Below are positions 7,639 to 15,171 of a stretch of 64,000 nt of DNA, piece by piece. The notes beneath the pieces were generated by a model. The model did no database searches, was not told the DNA's origin, and was given only the letters and a program-made list of their open reading frames with translations. The stretch is taken from assembly GCF_024400215.1 (NCBI RefSeq), contig NZ_CP053748.1:3348001-3412000 (forward strand). Reading direction: 5' to 3'. The DNA is from Massilia sp. erpn (GTDB lineage Bacteria > Pseudomonadota > Gammaproteobacteria > Burkholderiales > Burkholderiaceae_D). A program made the translations under genes and the position numbers. Numbering within the stretch: position 1 is the stretch's first letter; each line of letters opens with the position of its first letter.

Positions 7639-9066
7639 ATGAGTGATAAACCGTTACAAGCTGCGCCTGCGGCTCCGCCGAACCGGTGGGTTGCTTTCGC
7701 TATCCTGGCCGTGCTGTTCCTGGCCGCGACCGATACCACCATCATCGGCACGCTGCTGCCGGTGATCGCCGGATCGGTCGGCGGCGGGCAGGCGCTGTTT
7801 CCCTGGCTGATGTCGGGCTTTATGGTGGCGATGGCGCTGGCCGGCCCGCTGACCGGCGCGCTGGCCGACCGCTACGGCGTGCGTTCGGTGCTGAGCTGGG
7901 CCATCCTGGTCTTCCTGGCCGGTTCCGCCGGCGCCGCGCTGTCCAGTGACATGCTGATGCTGGTGCTGGCGCGCGTGGTGCAGGGCGCGGGCGCGGGCAT
8001 GATCATCGTGCTGTCCTATGCTTCGCTGGCGATCATCTATGGCGCTGCGCAGCGCGGCCGGGTGCAGAGCATGGTCAGCATCGTGTGGGGCGTGGCGGCC
8101 ATCGTCGGGCCGCTGGCTGGCCTGGCGTTCACCCATGCCTTCGGCTGGCGCGCCGCCTTCCTGATCAATATGCCGGTCGGCCTGGTGTGCCTGCTGGTGC
8201 TGCGTTCCAAAGCCCTCAGCGCCCATGTGCGGCGCGGCGTGGCGGTGGATTATCTGGCCCAGGGCTTCTTTGCGCTGCTGCTGCTGGGTGTGATGGTGGC
8301 GCTGTCGGCGGCCCAGGTGGGACTGTCGCGCGACAGCTTCTGGTCGATGCTGGTGCTGGCCGCGGCGGGTGCGCTGCTGCTGGTGCTGCGCGTGACGGGA
8401 CGGCCGCAGGCCAGCCCGGTGCCGCTGGCGTTCTTCCAGCAGCGCAGCCTGGCGGTGGCCATGGTCATCGTCATCTGCGGCAGCATCGGCCTGTATGCCT
8501 CCATCACGCTGGTGCCGATCGCACTGCATGCGCGCCATGCCATCGATACCGCGCAGACCGGGATCATCGTGCTGCTGGCGGCGCTGGGTTTCGTGGTCAG
8601 CTCGGCCGTGTGCGGCATGCAGATCCAGCGCGTCGGTTACCGCAGCAGCATGCTGGCCGGGGCGCTGGCCCTGGTGGCGGGCGCCTTCGTGCTGGCCATG
8701 GGCAGCAGCAGCTTGCCGTGGCAGGCGATCGCCGGCGCCGAGCTGCTGATCGGCCTGGGCATGGGTTGCGTGGCCGTGGGCGCCGTGGTGCTGGCGCAGA
8801 ACGCGGCGCCGGCCGATGCCGTGGCGACGTATACCTCGACCATCCAGCTGCTGCGCAATGTGGGCGCGGCGCTGGGCATCAATGCGCTGGCGGCGATCCA
8901 GTACGCGCTGGAGTCGCAGCACCTGTCGAACGATTCCCTGCGCAGCGTGTTTTCGGTGCTGGGGCCGGTCTTCGTCGTGTGTGCGCTGCTGGCCTTGCTG
9001 CTGCCGTCCAATTATCAGCTGCAGCCGGCCGCCGTGCCGGGCCAGCCGGCACCGGCGCGCCGCTGA
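7639..9066 (+). CDS. MFS multidrug-type exporter (DHA2, 14 TM)
   Basis: A 475-residue integral membrane protein with an almost continuous series of hydrophobic segments. The early motif LAATDTTIIGTLLPVI is typical of EmrB/QacA DHA2 drug:H+ antiporters. The loop 2-3 motif GALADRYGVRSVL (motif A) and the motif-C-like GVAAIVGPLAGLAF are both visible. The start ATG follows TAAGGAG. Placed between the cluster regulator and the last two cluster genes, it is the likely exporter or self-resistance pump for the pathway product (inference). Confidence 0.93.
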   Translation: MSDKPLQAAPAAPPNRWVAFAILAVLFLAATDTTIIGTLLPVIAGSVGGGQALFPWLMSGFMVAMALAGPLTGALADRYGVRSVLSWAILVFLAGSAGAALSSDMLMLVLARVVQGAGAGMIIVLSYASLAIIYGAAQRGRVQSMVSIVWGVAAIVGPLAGLAFTHAFGWRAAFLINMPVGLVCLLVLRSKALSAHVRRGVAVDYLAQGFFALLLLGVMVALSAAQVGLSRDSFWSMLVLAAAGALLLVLRVTGRPQASPVPLAFFQQRSLAVAMVIVICGSIGLYASITLVPIALHARHAIDTAQTGIIVLLAALGFVVSSAVCGMQIQRVGYRSSMLAGALALVAGAFVLAMGSSSLPWQAIAGAELLIGLGMGCVAVGAVVLAQNAAPADAVATYTSTIQLLRNVGAALGINALAAIQYALESQHLSNDSLRSVFSVLGPVFVVCALLALLLPSNYQLQPAAVPGQPAPARR

Positions 9067-9087
9067 ACCATTGTGAAGGAGCTTAAG

Positions 9088-9471
9088 ATGACTCTGGCAA
9101 ATCAGGAAACCCTGCCGGTGCTGACCGGCTTCATCGTGGTCAAGGCCTTGCCGGCCTGGACTTCGCTGGGCTTCGGCGAGCAGCTGGTGCTGCTGCAAGC
9201 CCACGTGGAGCCGGTGCTGCAGCGCTACCACGAGCAGGTGCGCCTGCTGATGTATGACGTGGAAAAAGCGCTGTCCTCGGCCGCCACCGATATCTGGGTG
9301 TGGGAATCGACCGACCGCGCCGCTTACAATCAGCTGATGGTCGACTTGCAGAAGACCCCGTTCTGGGGCCGTTATTTCGAAGTGCTCGATATGCTGGACG
9401 GCGCGCGCGGCGATGCCATCTTCCAGCTGTCATCGTGGCAGTTCCGCACCGGCGTGCCGGTCATGGAATAA
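9088..9471 (+). CDS. Darcynin-like small protein 3 (divergent)
   Basis: A 127-residue protein with the same layout as the two darcynin-like proteins upstream: a hydrophobic first strand (LTGFIVVKALPAWTSL), a helix with HVEPVLQRYHEQV, a YDVEKAL...TDIWVWESTD block, a YNQLMVDLQKTPFW helix and a YFEVLDM strand. Similarity is by pattern and short identities only. The ATG preceded by GAAGGA is preferred to a GTG five codons earlier. It sits 21 nt after the exporter gene and 11 nt before the ferredoxin gene, so it is probably co-transcribed with both. Confidence 0.7.
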   Translation: MTLANQETLPVLTGFIVVKALPAWTSLGFGEQLVLLQAHVEPVLQRYHEQVRLLMYDVEKALSSAATDIWVWESTDRAAYNQLMVDLQKTPFWGRYFEVLDMLDGARGDAIFQLSSWQFRTGVPVME

Positions 9472-9482
9472 GGAGAAGCGTG

Positions 9483-9872
9483 ATGAGACAACATCGACAT
9501 CGCGGCCAGCATGGTGGCCGGGGCGCGCCGCACAGCGCGGCCGAGATCGCGGCCCTGCAGGCGGCAGCCCGCTGCGGCGAGCCGGGCAAGGTGATGCCGC
9601 AGATCGACCGCAACCGCTGCGAGGGCAAGGACGATTGCGTGCGCGTCTGCCCCTACCAGGTATTCGAGGTGCGGCGCATGGATGCGGAGGATTTTTCGGA
9701 GCTGAGCTTCAAGGGCAAGGTGAAGGCCGTGCTGCATGGGCGGATGACGGCGTACACGCCCGCCGCCGACGCTTGCCGCGCCTGCGGCCTGTGCGTGACG
9801 GCCTGTCCGGAAGATGCAATCCGCCTGGTGAAGAATCCGGCGCGCCAGGCGCAGCCGGCGGCAACCGAGTGA
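9483..9872 (+). CDS. Dicluster ferredoxin
   Basis: A 129-residue protein with two iron-sulfur motifs. The first is unusual (C-x5-C-x3-C-P in RCEGKDDCVRVCPYQVF), the second canonical (CRACGLCVTACPEDAI, C-x2-C-x2-C-x3-CP). About 40 residues separate them, and a basic N-terminal tail of ~45 residues precedes. The irregular first motif could hold a 3Fe-4S cluster or a 4Fe-4S cluster with another ligand. A ferredoxin closing this gene set is a natural electron donor for the AurF-like diiron enzyme (inference). Confidence 0.88.
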   Translation: MRQHRHRGQHGGRGAPHSAAEIAALQAAARCGEPGKVMPQIDRNRCEGKDDCVRVCPYQVFEVRRMDAEDFSELSFKGKVKAVLHGRMTAYTPAADACRACGLCVTACPEDAIRLVKNPARQAQPAATE

Positions 9873-9877
9873 GGGCA

Positions 9878-9908
9878 GGGCGCGGCCAGGACGGCCGCGC
9901 CTTGTTGT
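9878..9908 (+). terminator. Possible terminator after the ferredoxin gene
   Basis: A strong GC stem (GGCGCGGCC / GGCCGCGCC with a short loop) follows the ferredoxin stop within 6 nt, then TTGTTGT. The U-tract is interrupted, so termination efficiency is uncertain. It lies in the convergent gap before hslO. Confidence 0.5.
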
Positions 9909-9925
9909 CGTGCTTGGCGCCGGTC

Positions 9926-10891
9926 TTAGTGCTTGGCGCCGGTGGCGTGCATCAGCGCTTCGGCGGGCGCGTTGCTGGCGAACAGCTGGGCGCAATCGAC
10001 GGGATCGTAGTCGTAGTGCTTGCCGCAGAAATCGCAGTTGATGCCCAGCTTGCCCTGCTCGGCCAGGGCCGCTTCGACTTCCTCCTGGCCCAGCATCTTC
10101 AGCATATTGCCGACCTTGTCGCGCGTGCAGCTGCAATGGAATTGCGGATGCACCGGGTCGAACAGGCGCAGCGTGTCTTCCCAGAACAGGCGGCGCATCA
10201 GCTCGTCGATACCGACCGTCAGCATCTCTTCCTGCTTCAGGGTGGAAGCCAGCGTCACCGCGTGGGTCCAGGTTTCCAGCGCCTGCTCGTGGCTGAGCGG
10301 ATTGGCTTCGGCCTTGCCGCCATGCAGCGGCAGCTTTTGCAGCAGCAGGCCGCGCGAGACTTCATCGTCGGCCGCCAGCCACAGTTTGGTGTCCAGCTGT
10401 TCCGAGCGCAGCATATAGTTTTCGATCACGGTCGCCACATCGTCACCATCCAGCGGCACGATGCCCTGGTAGGGCTGCTGGCCCGGCACTTTCTCGGCCG
10501 GGTCGAGCGTGATGATGAAGCGGCCCTTGCCCTGCGCATTGAGCAGGGCGGCCAGGCTGGCGTCGTCGGCGATCGGCAGGGCGGGATCGAGCTTGGCCGT
10601 GGCGCGCAGGCGCAGCTCGGAGTCGCATTCCACCACCAGCAGGCGCACCGGGCCGTCGCCGTGGATCTGCATGATGATGGAACCGTTGAATTTCAGGTTG
10701 GCCGAGAGCAGGGCGGCGGCCGAGACCATCTGGCCCAGCAGGCGCTTGACCGGCGCCGGATAGGCGTGGCGCGCCTGCACTTCGCGCCAGGTGGCCGAGA
10801 TGTCGACGAACTCGCCGCGCACGGCCGCGTTTTCGAAAATGAATTTTTGCAGGGTGTCCTGCGGCGCTTGGGTATCCTTGGTGGTGCTCAT
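9926..10891 (-). CDS. hslO: Hsp33 redox-regulated chaperone
   Basis: A 321-residue Hsp33. This holdase chaperone is switched on by oxidation of a zinc-bound cysteine centre. The four Zn cysteines are visible as CSC (C-x-C) and CDFC (C-x2-C) in the C-terminal domain, with the linker between. The N-terminal substrate domain carries GDGPVRLLVVECDSELRLRATA. Length and motif spacing are normal. Only 3 nt separate its start from the stop of the carbonic-anhydrase gene upstream, so the two are co-transcribed on the minus strand. Confidence 0.97.
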   Translation of the reverse strand: MSTTKDTQAPQDTLQKFIFENAAVRGEFVDISATWREVQARHAYPAPVKRLLGQMVSAAALLSANLKFNGSIIMQIHGDGPVRLLVVECDSELRLRATAKLDPALPIADDASLAALLNAQGKGRFIITLDPAEKVPGQQPYQGIVPLDGDDVATVIENYMLRSEQLDTKLWLAADDEVSRGLLLQKLPLHGGKAEANPLSHEQALETWTHAVTLASTLKQEEMLTVGIDELMRRLFWEDTLRLFDPVHPQFHCSCTRDKVGNMLKMLGQEEVEAALAEQGKLGINCDFCGKHYDYDPVDCAQLFASNAPAEALMHATGAKH

Positions 10892-10894
10892 GTT

Positions 10895-11419
10895 TTATCC
10901 AATCTTTTTTAGTTGCGTCTTGAACAGCGCGCTGCGCTGCACATAGCTGTCGGCGCTCGCTTGCAGGCGCGCCACATCCTCGGCCGTCAGTTCACGGATG
11001 GCCTTGGCCGGCGCGCCGACGATCAGCATATTGTCGGGAAATTCCTTGCCTTCCGTGACCAGGGCGCCGGCGCCCACCAGGCAGCCCTTGCCGATCCTGG
11101 CGCCGTTCAGCACCACGGCCTGGATGCCGATCAGGGCGCCGTCGCCGATCGTGCAGCCATGCAGCATGGCCTGGTGGCCGATGGTCACGTTCTTGCCCAC
11201 GTTCAGCGGATAGCCCATATCGGTATGCATCACCGCGCCTTCCTGCACATTGCTGTTCTCGCCGATGACGATGCGCTCGTTGTCGCCGCGCAGGGTGGCG
11301 CCGAACCACACCGAGCTGTTGGCTTCGAGCGTGACTTTGCCGATCACGGTGGCGGAGTCGGCCACAAAAGCCGAGGCGTCGATCTCGGGCGCAATCTCGC
11401 CCAATTGGTAGATACTCAT
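10895..11419 (-). CDS. Gamma-class carbonic anhydrase-like hexapeptide protein
   Basis: A 174-residue left-handed beta-helix protein with many hexapeptide repeats. Metal-ligand histidines are visible as VMHTDMG and GHQAMLHG, the spacing of gamma carbonic anhydrases and the YrdA/PaaY family. Probable role is Zn-dependent CO2 hydration or a related hydrolytic step in the cytosol; many family members have weak or no measured activity. First gene of a two-gene minus-strand unit with hslO. Confidence 0.93.
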   Translation of the reverse strand: MSIYQLGEIAPEIDASAFVADSATVIGKVTLEANSSVWFGATLRGDNERIVIGENSNVQEGAVMHTDMGYPLNVGKNVTIGHQAMLHGCTIGDGALIGIQAVVLNGARIGKGCLVGAGALVTEGKEFPDNMLIVGAPAKAIRELTAEDVARLQASADSYVQRSALFKTQLKKIG

Positions 11420-11586
11420 GGTGGCCTTCGCTAGACGTGGGGTGGCGCTATTTTACGCTGTGCCGGCTTGGCGCCGGGAATTTGTATCCGGTCTGAAATT
11501 TTCGCACGGTCGTGCTAATATCGTTTTTCCCGGCCGGCAAGGCTCCGATATAGTGATGGCGGCTTACTTTTCAAGGCACAGCGAAT

Positions 11587-12462
11587 ATGAAACCCTTCCG
11601 ATCCGAATTCATCACCGTGCGCGGCATGCGCACCCATGTGCGCCACTGGGGCCGGGACGGCGCGCCCAAGCTGTTCATGGTGCATGGCTGGATGGACGCC
11701 AGCGCCTCCTTCCAGTTCGTGGTCGATGCACTGCAGGGCGACTGGCATGTGATCGCGCCCGACTGGCGCGGCTTCGGCCTGAGCGACTATCCGGCCGTCG
11801 ACACTTACTGGTTCCCCGATTATGTGGCCGACCTGGACGCCATCCTGCGCCATTACCAACCGGAAGGACAGGTCAATCTGCTGGGCCACAGCATGGGCGG
11901 CAATGTGGTCGGCATCTATGCCGGCGCGCGGCCCGAGCGCATCCGCCGCCTGGTCAATCTGGAAGGCTTCGGCCTGAAATCGGCCCTGCCCGAACAGGCG
12001 CCCGGCCGCTACCGCAAATGGATGGACGAGCTGCTGGTCGAGCCGGAAATGAAGGGTTATCCCAGCCTGGCTGCCGTCGCCGCCCGCTTGCAAAAGACCA
12101 ATCCACGCCTGAACGACGCGCGTGCCGCCTTCCTGGCGCAATACTGGTCGGCCCAGGGCGCAGACGGCGAATGGCGCATCCTCGGTGATGCCGTGCACAA
12201 GCGCACCACGCCGCTGCTCTACCACACGGAAGAGGTGATGGCGTGCTGGAAAGCCATCACCGCCCCCGTGCTGTGGGTCGAGGCCGAACACACGAATATG
12301 TGGCTGTGGATGGGGCCGAAGGAAGAGGCGCGCGTCGAAGTCGACCGCCGCCTGGGTCACCTGGCCAATGTCACGGCCAGGATGATGCCCGACGCCGGCC
12401 ACATGCTGCACCACGACCAGCCCGAAGCGCTGGCGCGCATGCTGGAAGAATTCCTGGCCTGA
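11587..12462 (+). CDS. Alpha/beta-fold hydrolase
   Basis: A 291-residue alpha/beta hydrolase. It has the oxyanion-region HGWMDAS, the APDWRGFGLSD strand, the nucleophile elbow GHSMGGN and a late histidine (DAGHMLHHDQPE). This matches the epoxide-hydrolase/esterase branch; the substrate is unknown. Positions 12225-12282 of this gene recur almost exactly at 14943-15001, marking this 3' region as a recombination end-point (see findings). The gene itself is intact and full length. Confidence 0.93.
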   Translation: MKPFRSEFITVRGMRTHVRHWGRDGAPKLFMVHGWMDASASFQFVVDALQGDWHVIAPDWRGFGLSDYPAVDTYWFPDYVADLDAILRHYQPEGQVNLLGHSMGGNVVGIYAGARPERIRRLVNLEGFGLKSALPEQAPGRYRKWMDELLVEPEMKGYPSLAAVAARLQKTNPRLNDARAAFLAQYWSAQGADGEWRILGDAVHKRTTPLLYHTEEVMACWKAITAPVLWVEAEHTNMWLWMGPKEEARVEVDRRLGHLANVTARMMPDAGHMLHHDQPEALARMLEEFLA

Positions 12463-12481
12463 AGCCACAACTCAAACAGAG

Positions 12482-12522
12482 CCCGTGTCCACTTTGGTGT
12501 AGAGCACCGGAGTGGACACGGG
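12482..12522. repeat. Family-2 palindrome
   Basis: A stem-loop with arms CCCGTGTCCACT and AGTGGACACGGG around an imperfect centre (GGTG...CACC), followed by TTTTGTTTT. It belongs with the elements at 27657, 50282 and 50377. Placed 20 nt after the hydrolase stop, it can act as a Rho-independent terminator. Confidence 0.8.
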
Positions 12523-12605
12523 TTTTGTTTTATATGCAGCACGCAATCACTTATCAGGGCCTTTTCCAACGCATTGCTTGGTAGGTGAGAAAAACCTTGG
12601 AATAT

Positions 12606-12633
12606 GGAACAGAAACGGTTTTAGGGACACCTA
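12606..12633 (+). promoter_or_regulatory. hrp-box-like promoter motif, copy A
   Basis: GGAACA, 15 nt, then ACACCTA. This matches the HrpL-type hrp-box pattern (GGAACC-N15/16-CCACNNA) except for the sixth base of the first half and the first base of the second. It lies 73 nt upstream of the ATG at 12707 and is repeated upstream of the paralogue at 15172. HrpL itself is not in the window, so the assignment is by motif only. Confidence 0.45.
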
Positions 12634-12706
12634 ATGATGGCCTCGTCTATGAAGGGCGAGCGTCATTCCATTGAACTATTCTCACCTTTGAAAAGGACGT
12701 GACCCT

Positions 12707-14842
12707 ATGACTTCTTCCAGGCTTCTTCCCTCTCGGACCGCCAGTTCTGACGCGTTACCCGAAAATAGTCCAACGCAGCAAAATGAGCAGCTATCGAATG
12801 TAGTGGCTGGGCTCAATCTCAATGCGTCAAAAGATGATGCTTACTTAGCCACAATCACTGGCACCACCCATTCTGTGGGGGGCGACGGAAATAAGTCACT
12901 CTTCCTGGGCAAAGAACTCAAATCATTTAAAACGGGCGATACGATTCAAATCGATCTAGGCAACTCAAAAATTTCTCGACGTGGTCCTGGCCAAGAGAAG
13001 GTGCCAAACCAAAAAGAAGACCAATACTCTGCCGCGAAGTACACTTGGTATCCAGAGTACAGTGCAGTCAAGAGTAATTATGAACGGCCAGATTGGCAAT
13101 ATATTCGTGCCGATACTGTGAAGGGGGTGCTGAATATGGGAAATTCTTCAGAGACTTTACGGGAACGTCCTGCGCCAGTGGAGATGTACAAGCCAATTGG
13201 CGAGAAGTCTGTCCAGCAGTTCATCTCGGATCAAACAGAGTATCAGAATAATTTGGCGGCGAATTATTCAAAAGCTCAGATCCTGGCATCGCATCGCAGT
13301 ATTGGTTTTGAGCACGAGTTTGTCGAATATGCGAAAGTCGATTTCGATTCGCATATAGTTTTGTCTACATCGAATAAACATTCAAAGCTATTTAATCTGG
13401 AATTCAAGCTGGAAACAGATTCGGCGAAAGCATTGGAAGTTGTTATGCCGCCTTTTATTGTTCCCGATAAGCCTGATGGTAGCCCTGATTTTGATGAGAT
13501 TCGTGCTATTCATGAAAAAATAGGAGAAGCGATGCTGGAGGTTAAGAAGGAAGCAATCACGATGCAGGACGAGTGCCAGGTGTCAGGTCTTTTAAATATC
13601 CTTCAAAAAAAGGGCTTGGGTGAAGGGTGGAAAATAATGCCTAAAAGACAGGGGCAAATTGCCGGCATGGACATTGTAAGGCCAGTTTCAAAAAAGTTGG
13701 TTGGGGATAACATATATACTCAGATGAACATCTCCTTGAGTGGCGAGGAAAGCGCGAAACTTATCAATCAAATTAAAAAGAGGTATATAGACAGCCCAGG
13801 AAATGCGGAAAAAAGTTCAATTGGCGTGGCATACAAAAAGCTTGAAAGACTGGCGGAAAGGCATTTGAATAGGAATGCCGAGCAAGATCAGGATGTGTTG
13901 GAGGAGAGTGACCTGGAGGAAGGCGAGGATCTCAAGAAAAATGAGGATTTCGAGGATGATGAGGGGCTGGCGGAAGAAAGTATCAAGAAGAGCAAAGATA
14001 TTGCGAACGATCTTCCTTCTCACTACGTTCATTTGAATAAATTCTTGGCCAATACCCTCTCGCTTCCATCGACTCTTCTTCCAAAAACGATTGACTTGGA
14101 CAAGAAACATGATCTTTCATCCATTGTAAAAGAATTGCATGGTATTTGGGCAAAAGATGCATTGCCCAATATCCTGGTGACTACCGACGCCTCTCCGCAA
14201 GAATTGGAGGAGCTGAAGGAATTTGCTAGGGAAAAAGCTGCGCCGAAATTGTTTAAGGAATTGAATAAAGTTAGAAATCATTTGCAAGGAATATATGATC
14301 CAAAGCTTGCGCAGTCTGTAAATTATAAAACCTTGGCAAAAAATTTTGAAAGAAGCCAGCTTGGAGGGGAAGATGTTCTGGATTTTTTGCAGAGAGAGAG
14401 CCCGAACGAGAAAAAATATGGGGCAATTCAAGATGATCCGATTTTAAAAGAAATCCTACAGATGGCTGAAAGCTGCCAGGACTTAGGCGATGAGGAACGG
14501 GAAAATCTTAAAGCGGAGATAGCGGAACGGATCGAAGGCGCGAAGGATGAGAATGTGCGCGTGTTTTTTGATCGGCTTGAAGAAGCCATTCAGAACGGAG
14601 TTTTTGCTATGATTGAAGAAATTAATTCTCCTGATGTTATCGCTAACGCTAATGTGGAATTCCAAGGCGAAACGATAGATCAGCATGGGATCGCTACCGT
14701 TAGAGCGGATACGCATATCGCCCAGGAGCCAACCAAGTCAAAAGAAATCAAGGGTTCAATATTCGAGTTTCGCAACGAGCAGGTAATTGGGGAAATCCTT
14801 AAACCGAAATCTGATGAACAAGTTGCGGCGCCTAAGGATTAA
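12707..14842 (+). CDS. Uncharacterised AT-rich protein A; amidoligase-like motif order
   Basis: A 711-residue protein, not recognised as a named family. Codon use is AT-rich, unlike the neighbours. The N-terminus is Ser-rich (8 Ser in the first 50, none of the first 12 residues acidic). Residues ~48-137 contain TGTTH, SRRGP and a W-Y-P...W-Q-Y-I-R-A-D-T block that looks SH3-like. From ~196 comes SHRSIGFEHEFVEY (G200-x-E202-x-E204-F), ETDS at 236-239, LEVVMPPF at 243-250, YTQMNISL at 337-344, HYVHL near 440 and a C-terminal IFEFR ending at 689. That order (GxExEF, DxS..E-x-V-x-PP, a polar strand, E-F-R) is what glutamine-synthetase-fold amidoligases show; the ligase assignment is inference. 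Residues ~391-426 are an acidic insert absent from paralogue B. No signal peptide or TM segment. Confidence 0.8.
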   Translation: MTSSRLLPSRTASSDALPENSPTQQNEQLSNVVAGLNLNASKDDAYLATITGTTHSVGGDGNKSLFLGKELKSFKTGDTIQIDLGNSKISRRGPGQEKVPNQKEDQYSAAKYTWYPEYSAVKSNYERPDWQYIRADTVKGVLNMGNSSETLRERPAPVEMYKPIGEKSVQQFISDQTEYQNNLAANYSKAQILASHRSIGFEHEFVEYAKVDFDSHIVLSTSNKHSKLFNLEFKLETDSAKALEVVMPPFIVPDKPDGSPDFDEIRAIHEKIGEAMLEVKKEAITMQDECQVSGLLNILQKKGLGEGWKIMPKRQGQIAGMDIVRPVSKKLVGDNIYTQMNISLSGEESAKLINQIKKRYIDSPGNAEKSSIGVAYKKLERLAERHLNRNAEQDQDVLEESDLEEGEDLKKNEDFEDDEGLAEESIKKSKDIANDLPSHYVHLNKFLANTLSLPSTLLPKTIDLDKKHDLSSIVKELHGIWAKDALPNILVTTDASPQELEELKEFAREKAAPKLFKELNKVRNHLQGIYDPKLAQSVNYKTLAKNFERSQLGGEDVLDFLQRESPNEKKYGAIQDDPILKEILQMAESCQDLGDEERENLKAEIAERIEGAKDENVRVFFDRLEEAIQNGVFAMIEEINSPDVIANANVEFQGETIDQHGIATVRADTHIAQEPTKSKEIKGSIFEFRNEQVIGEILKPKSDEQVAAPKD

Positions 14843-14920
14843 CATCTTGATCTACCGCATGGCTTCGCATCCCCATCCCTCATCCTGGCTGGGCCGGGAT
14901 GGCTAACCTGGCGAGCGGAG

Positions 14921-15001
14921 CGCGCCACCCGGCGCGGCTCCGCACGGAAGAGGTGATGGCGTGCTGGAAGGCCATAACCGCCCCCCGTGCTGTGGGTCGA
15001 G
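14921..15001 (+). repeat. Junction: rnm-upstream-like sequence fused to a copied hydrolase fragment
   Basis: Positions 14943-15001 copy 12225-12282, the 3' part of the alpha/beta hydrolase gene, with two substitutions and one inserted C, so the copy is frameshifted and non-coding. Immediately before it, 14921-14947 resembles 17410-17436, the sequence upstream of the rnm gene (about 24 of 27 bases by eye). The downstream flank of locus A is thus joined to the upstream flank of locus B. It is a recombination scar between two versions of one locus. Confidence 0.8.
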
Positions 15002-15068
15002 TCGGGGATTGAGAAACAAGTCCCGCCCTCAACGCCCATATCCTTGGGTGAAAAACTCTCAGAAAAAT

Positions 15069-15096
15069 GGAACAGAAACGGTTTTGCCGACACCAA
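15069..15096 (+). promoter_or_regulatory. hrp-box-like promoter motif, copy B
   Basis: GGAACA, 15 nt, then ACACCAA, the same arrangement as at 12606. The leader around it (AGAAACGGTTTT, later AGCCTCGTCTAT and TTGAAAAGG near the start codon) is shared with copy A, while other positions have diverged. The motif lies 75 nt upstream of the ATG at 15172. Assignment is by motif only. Confidence 0.45.
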
Positions 15097-15171
15097 ACGG
15101 TAGCCTCGTCTATTAAAACGGCGAACGTCACTTTACTGATCCATTCTCACCCATTGAAAAGGGCGCAATCC

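Noticed and set aside
7654..9231. Long minus-strand open frame opposite the MFS gene
   Set aside because: Its translation is His/Gln/Arg-rich and non-conserved, a typical shadow in GC-rich DNA; the plus strand encodes a clear 14-TM transporter.
14843..15060. Minus-strand small open frames between the AT-rich paralogues
   Set aside because: They cross the duplicated hydrolase scar and have no ribosome site or conserved sequence.
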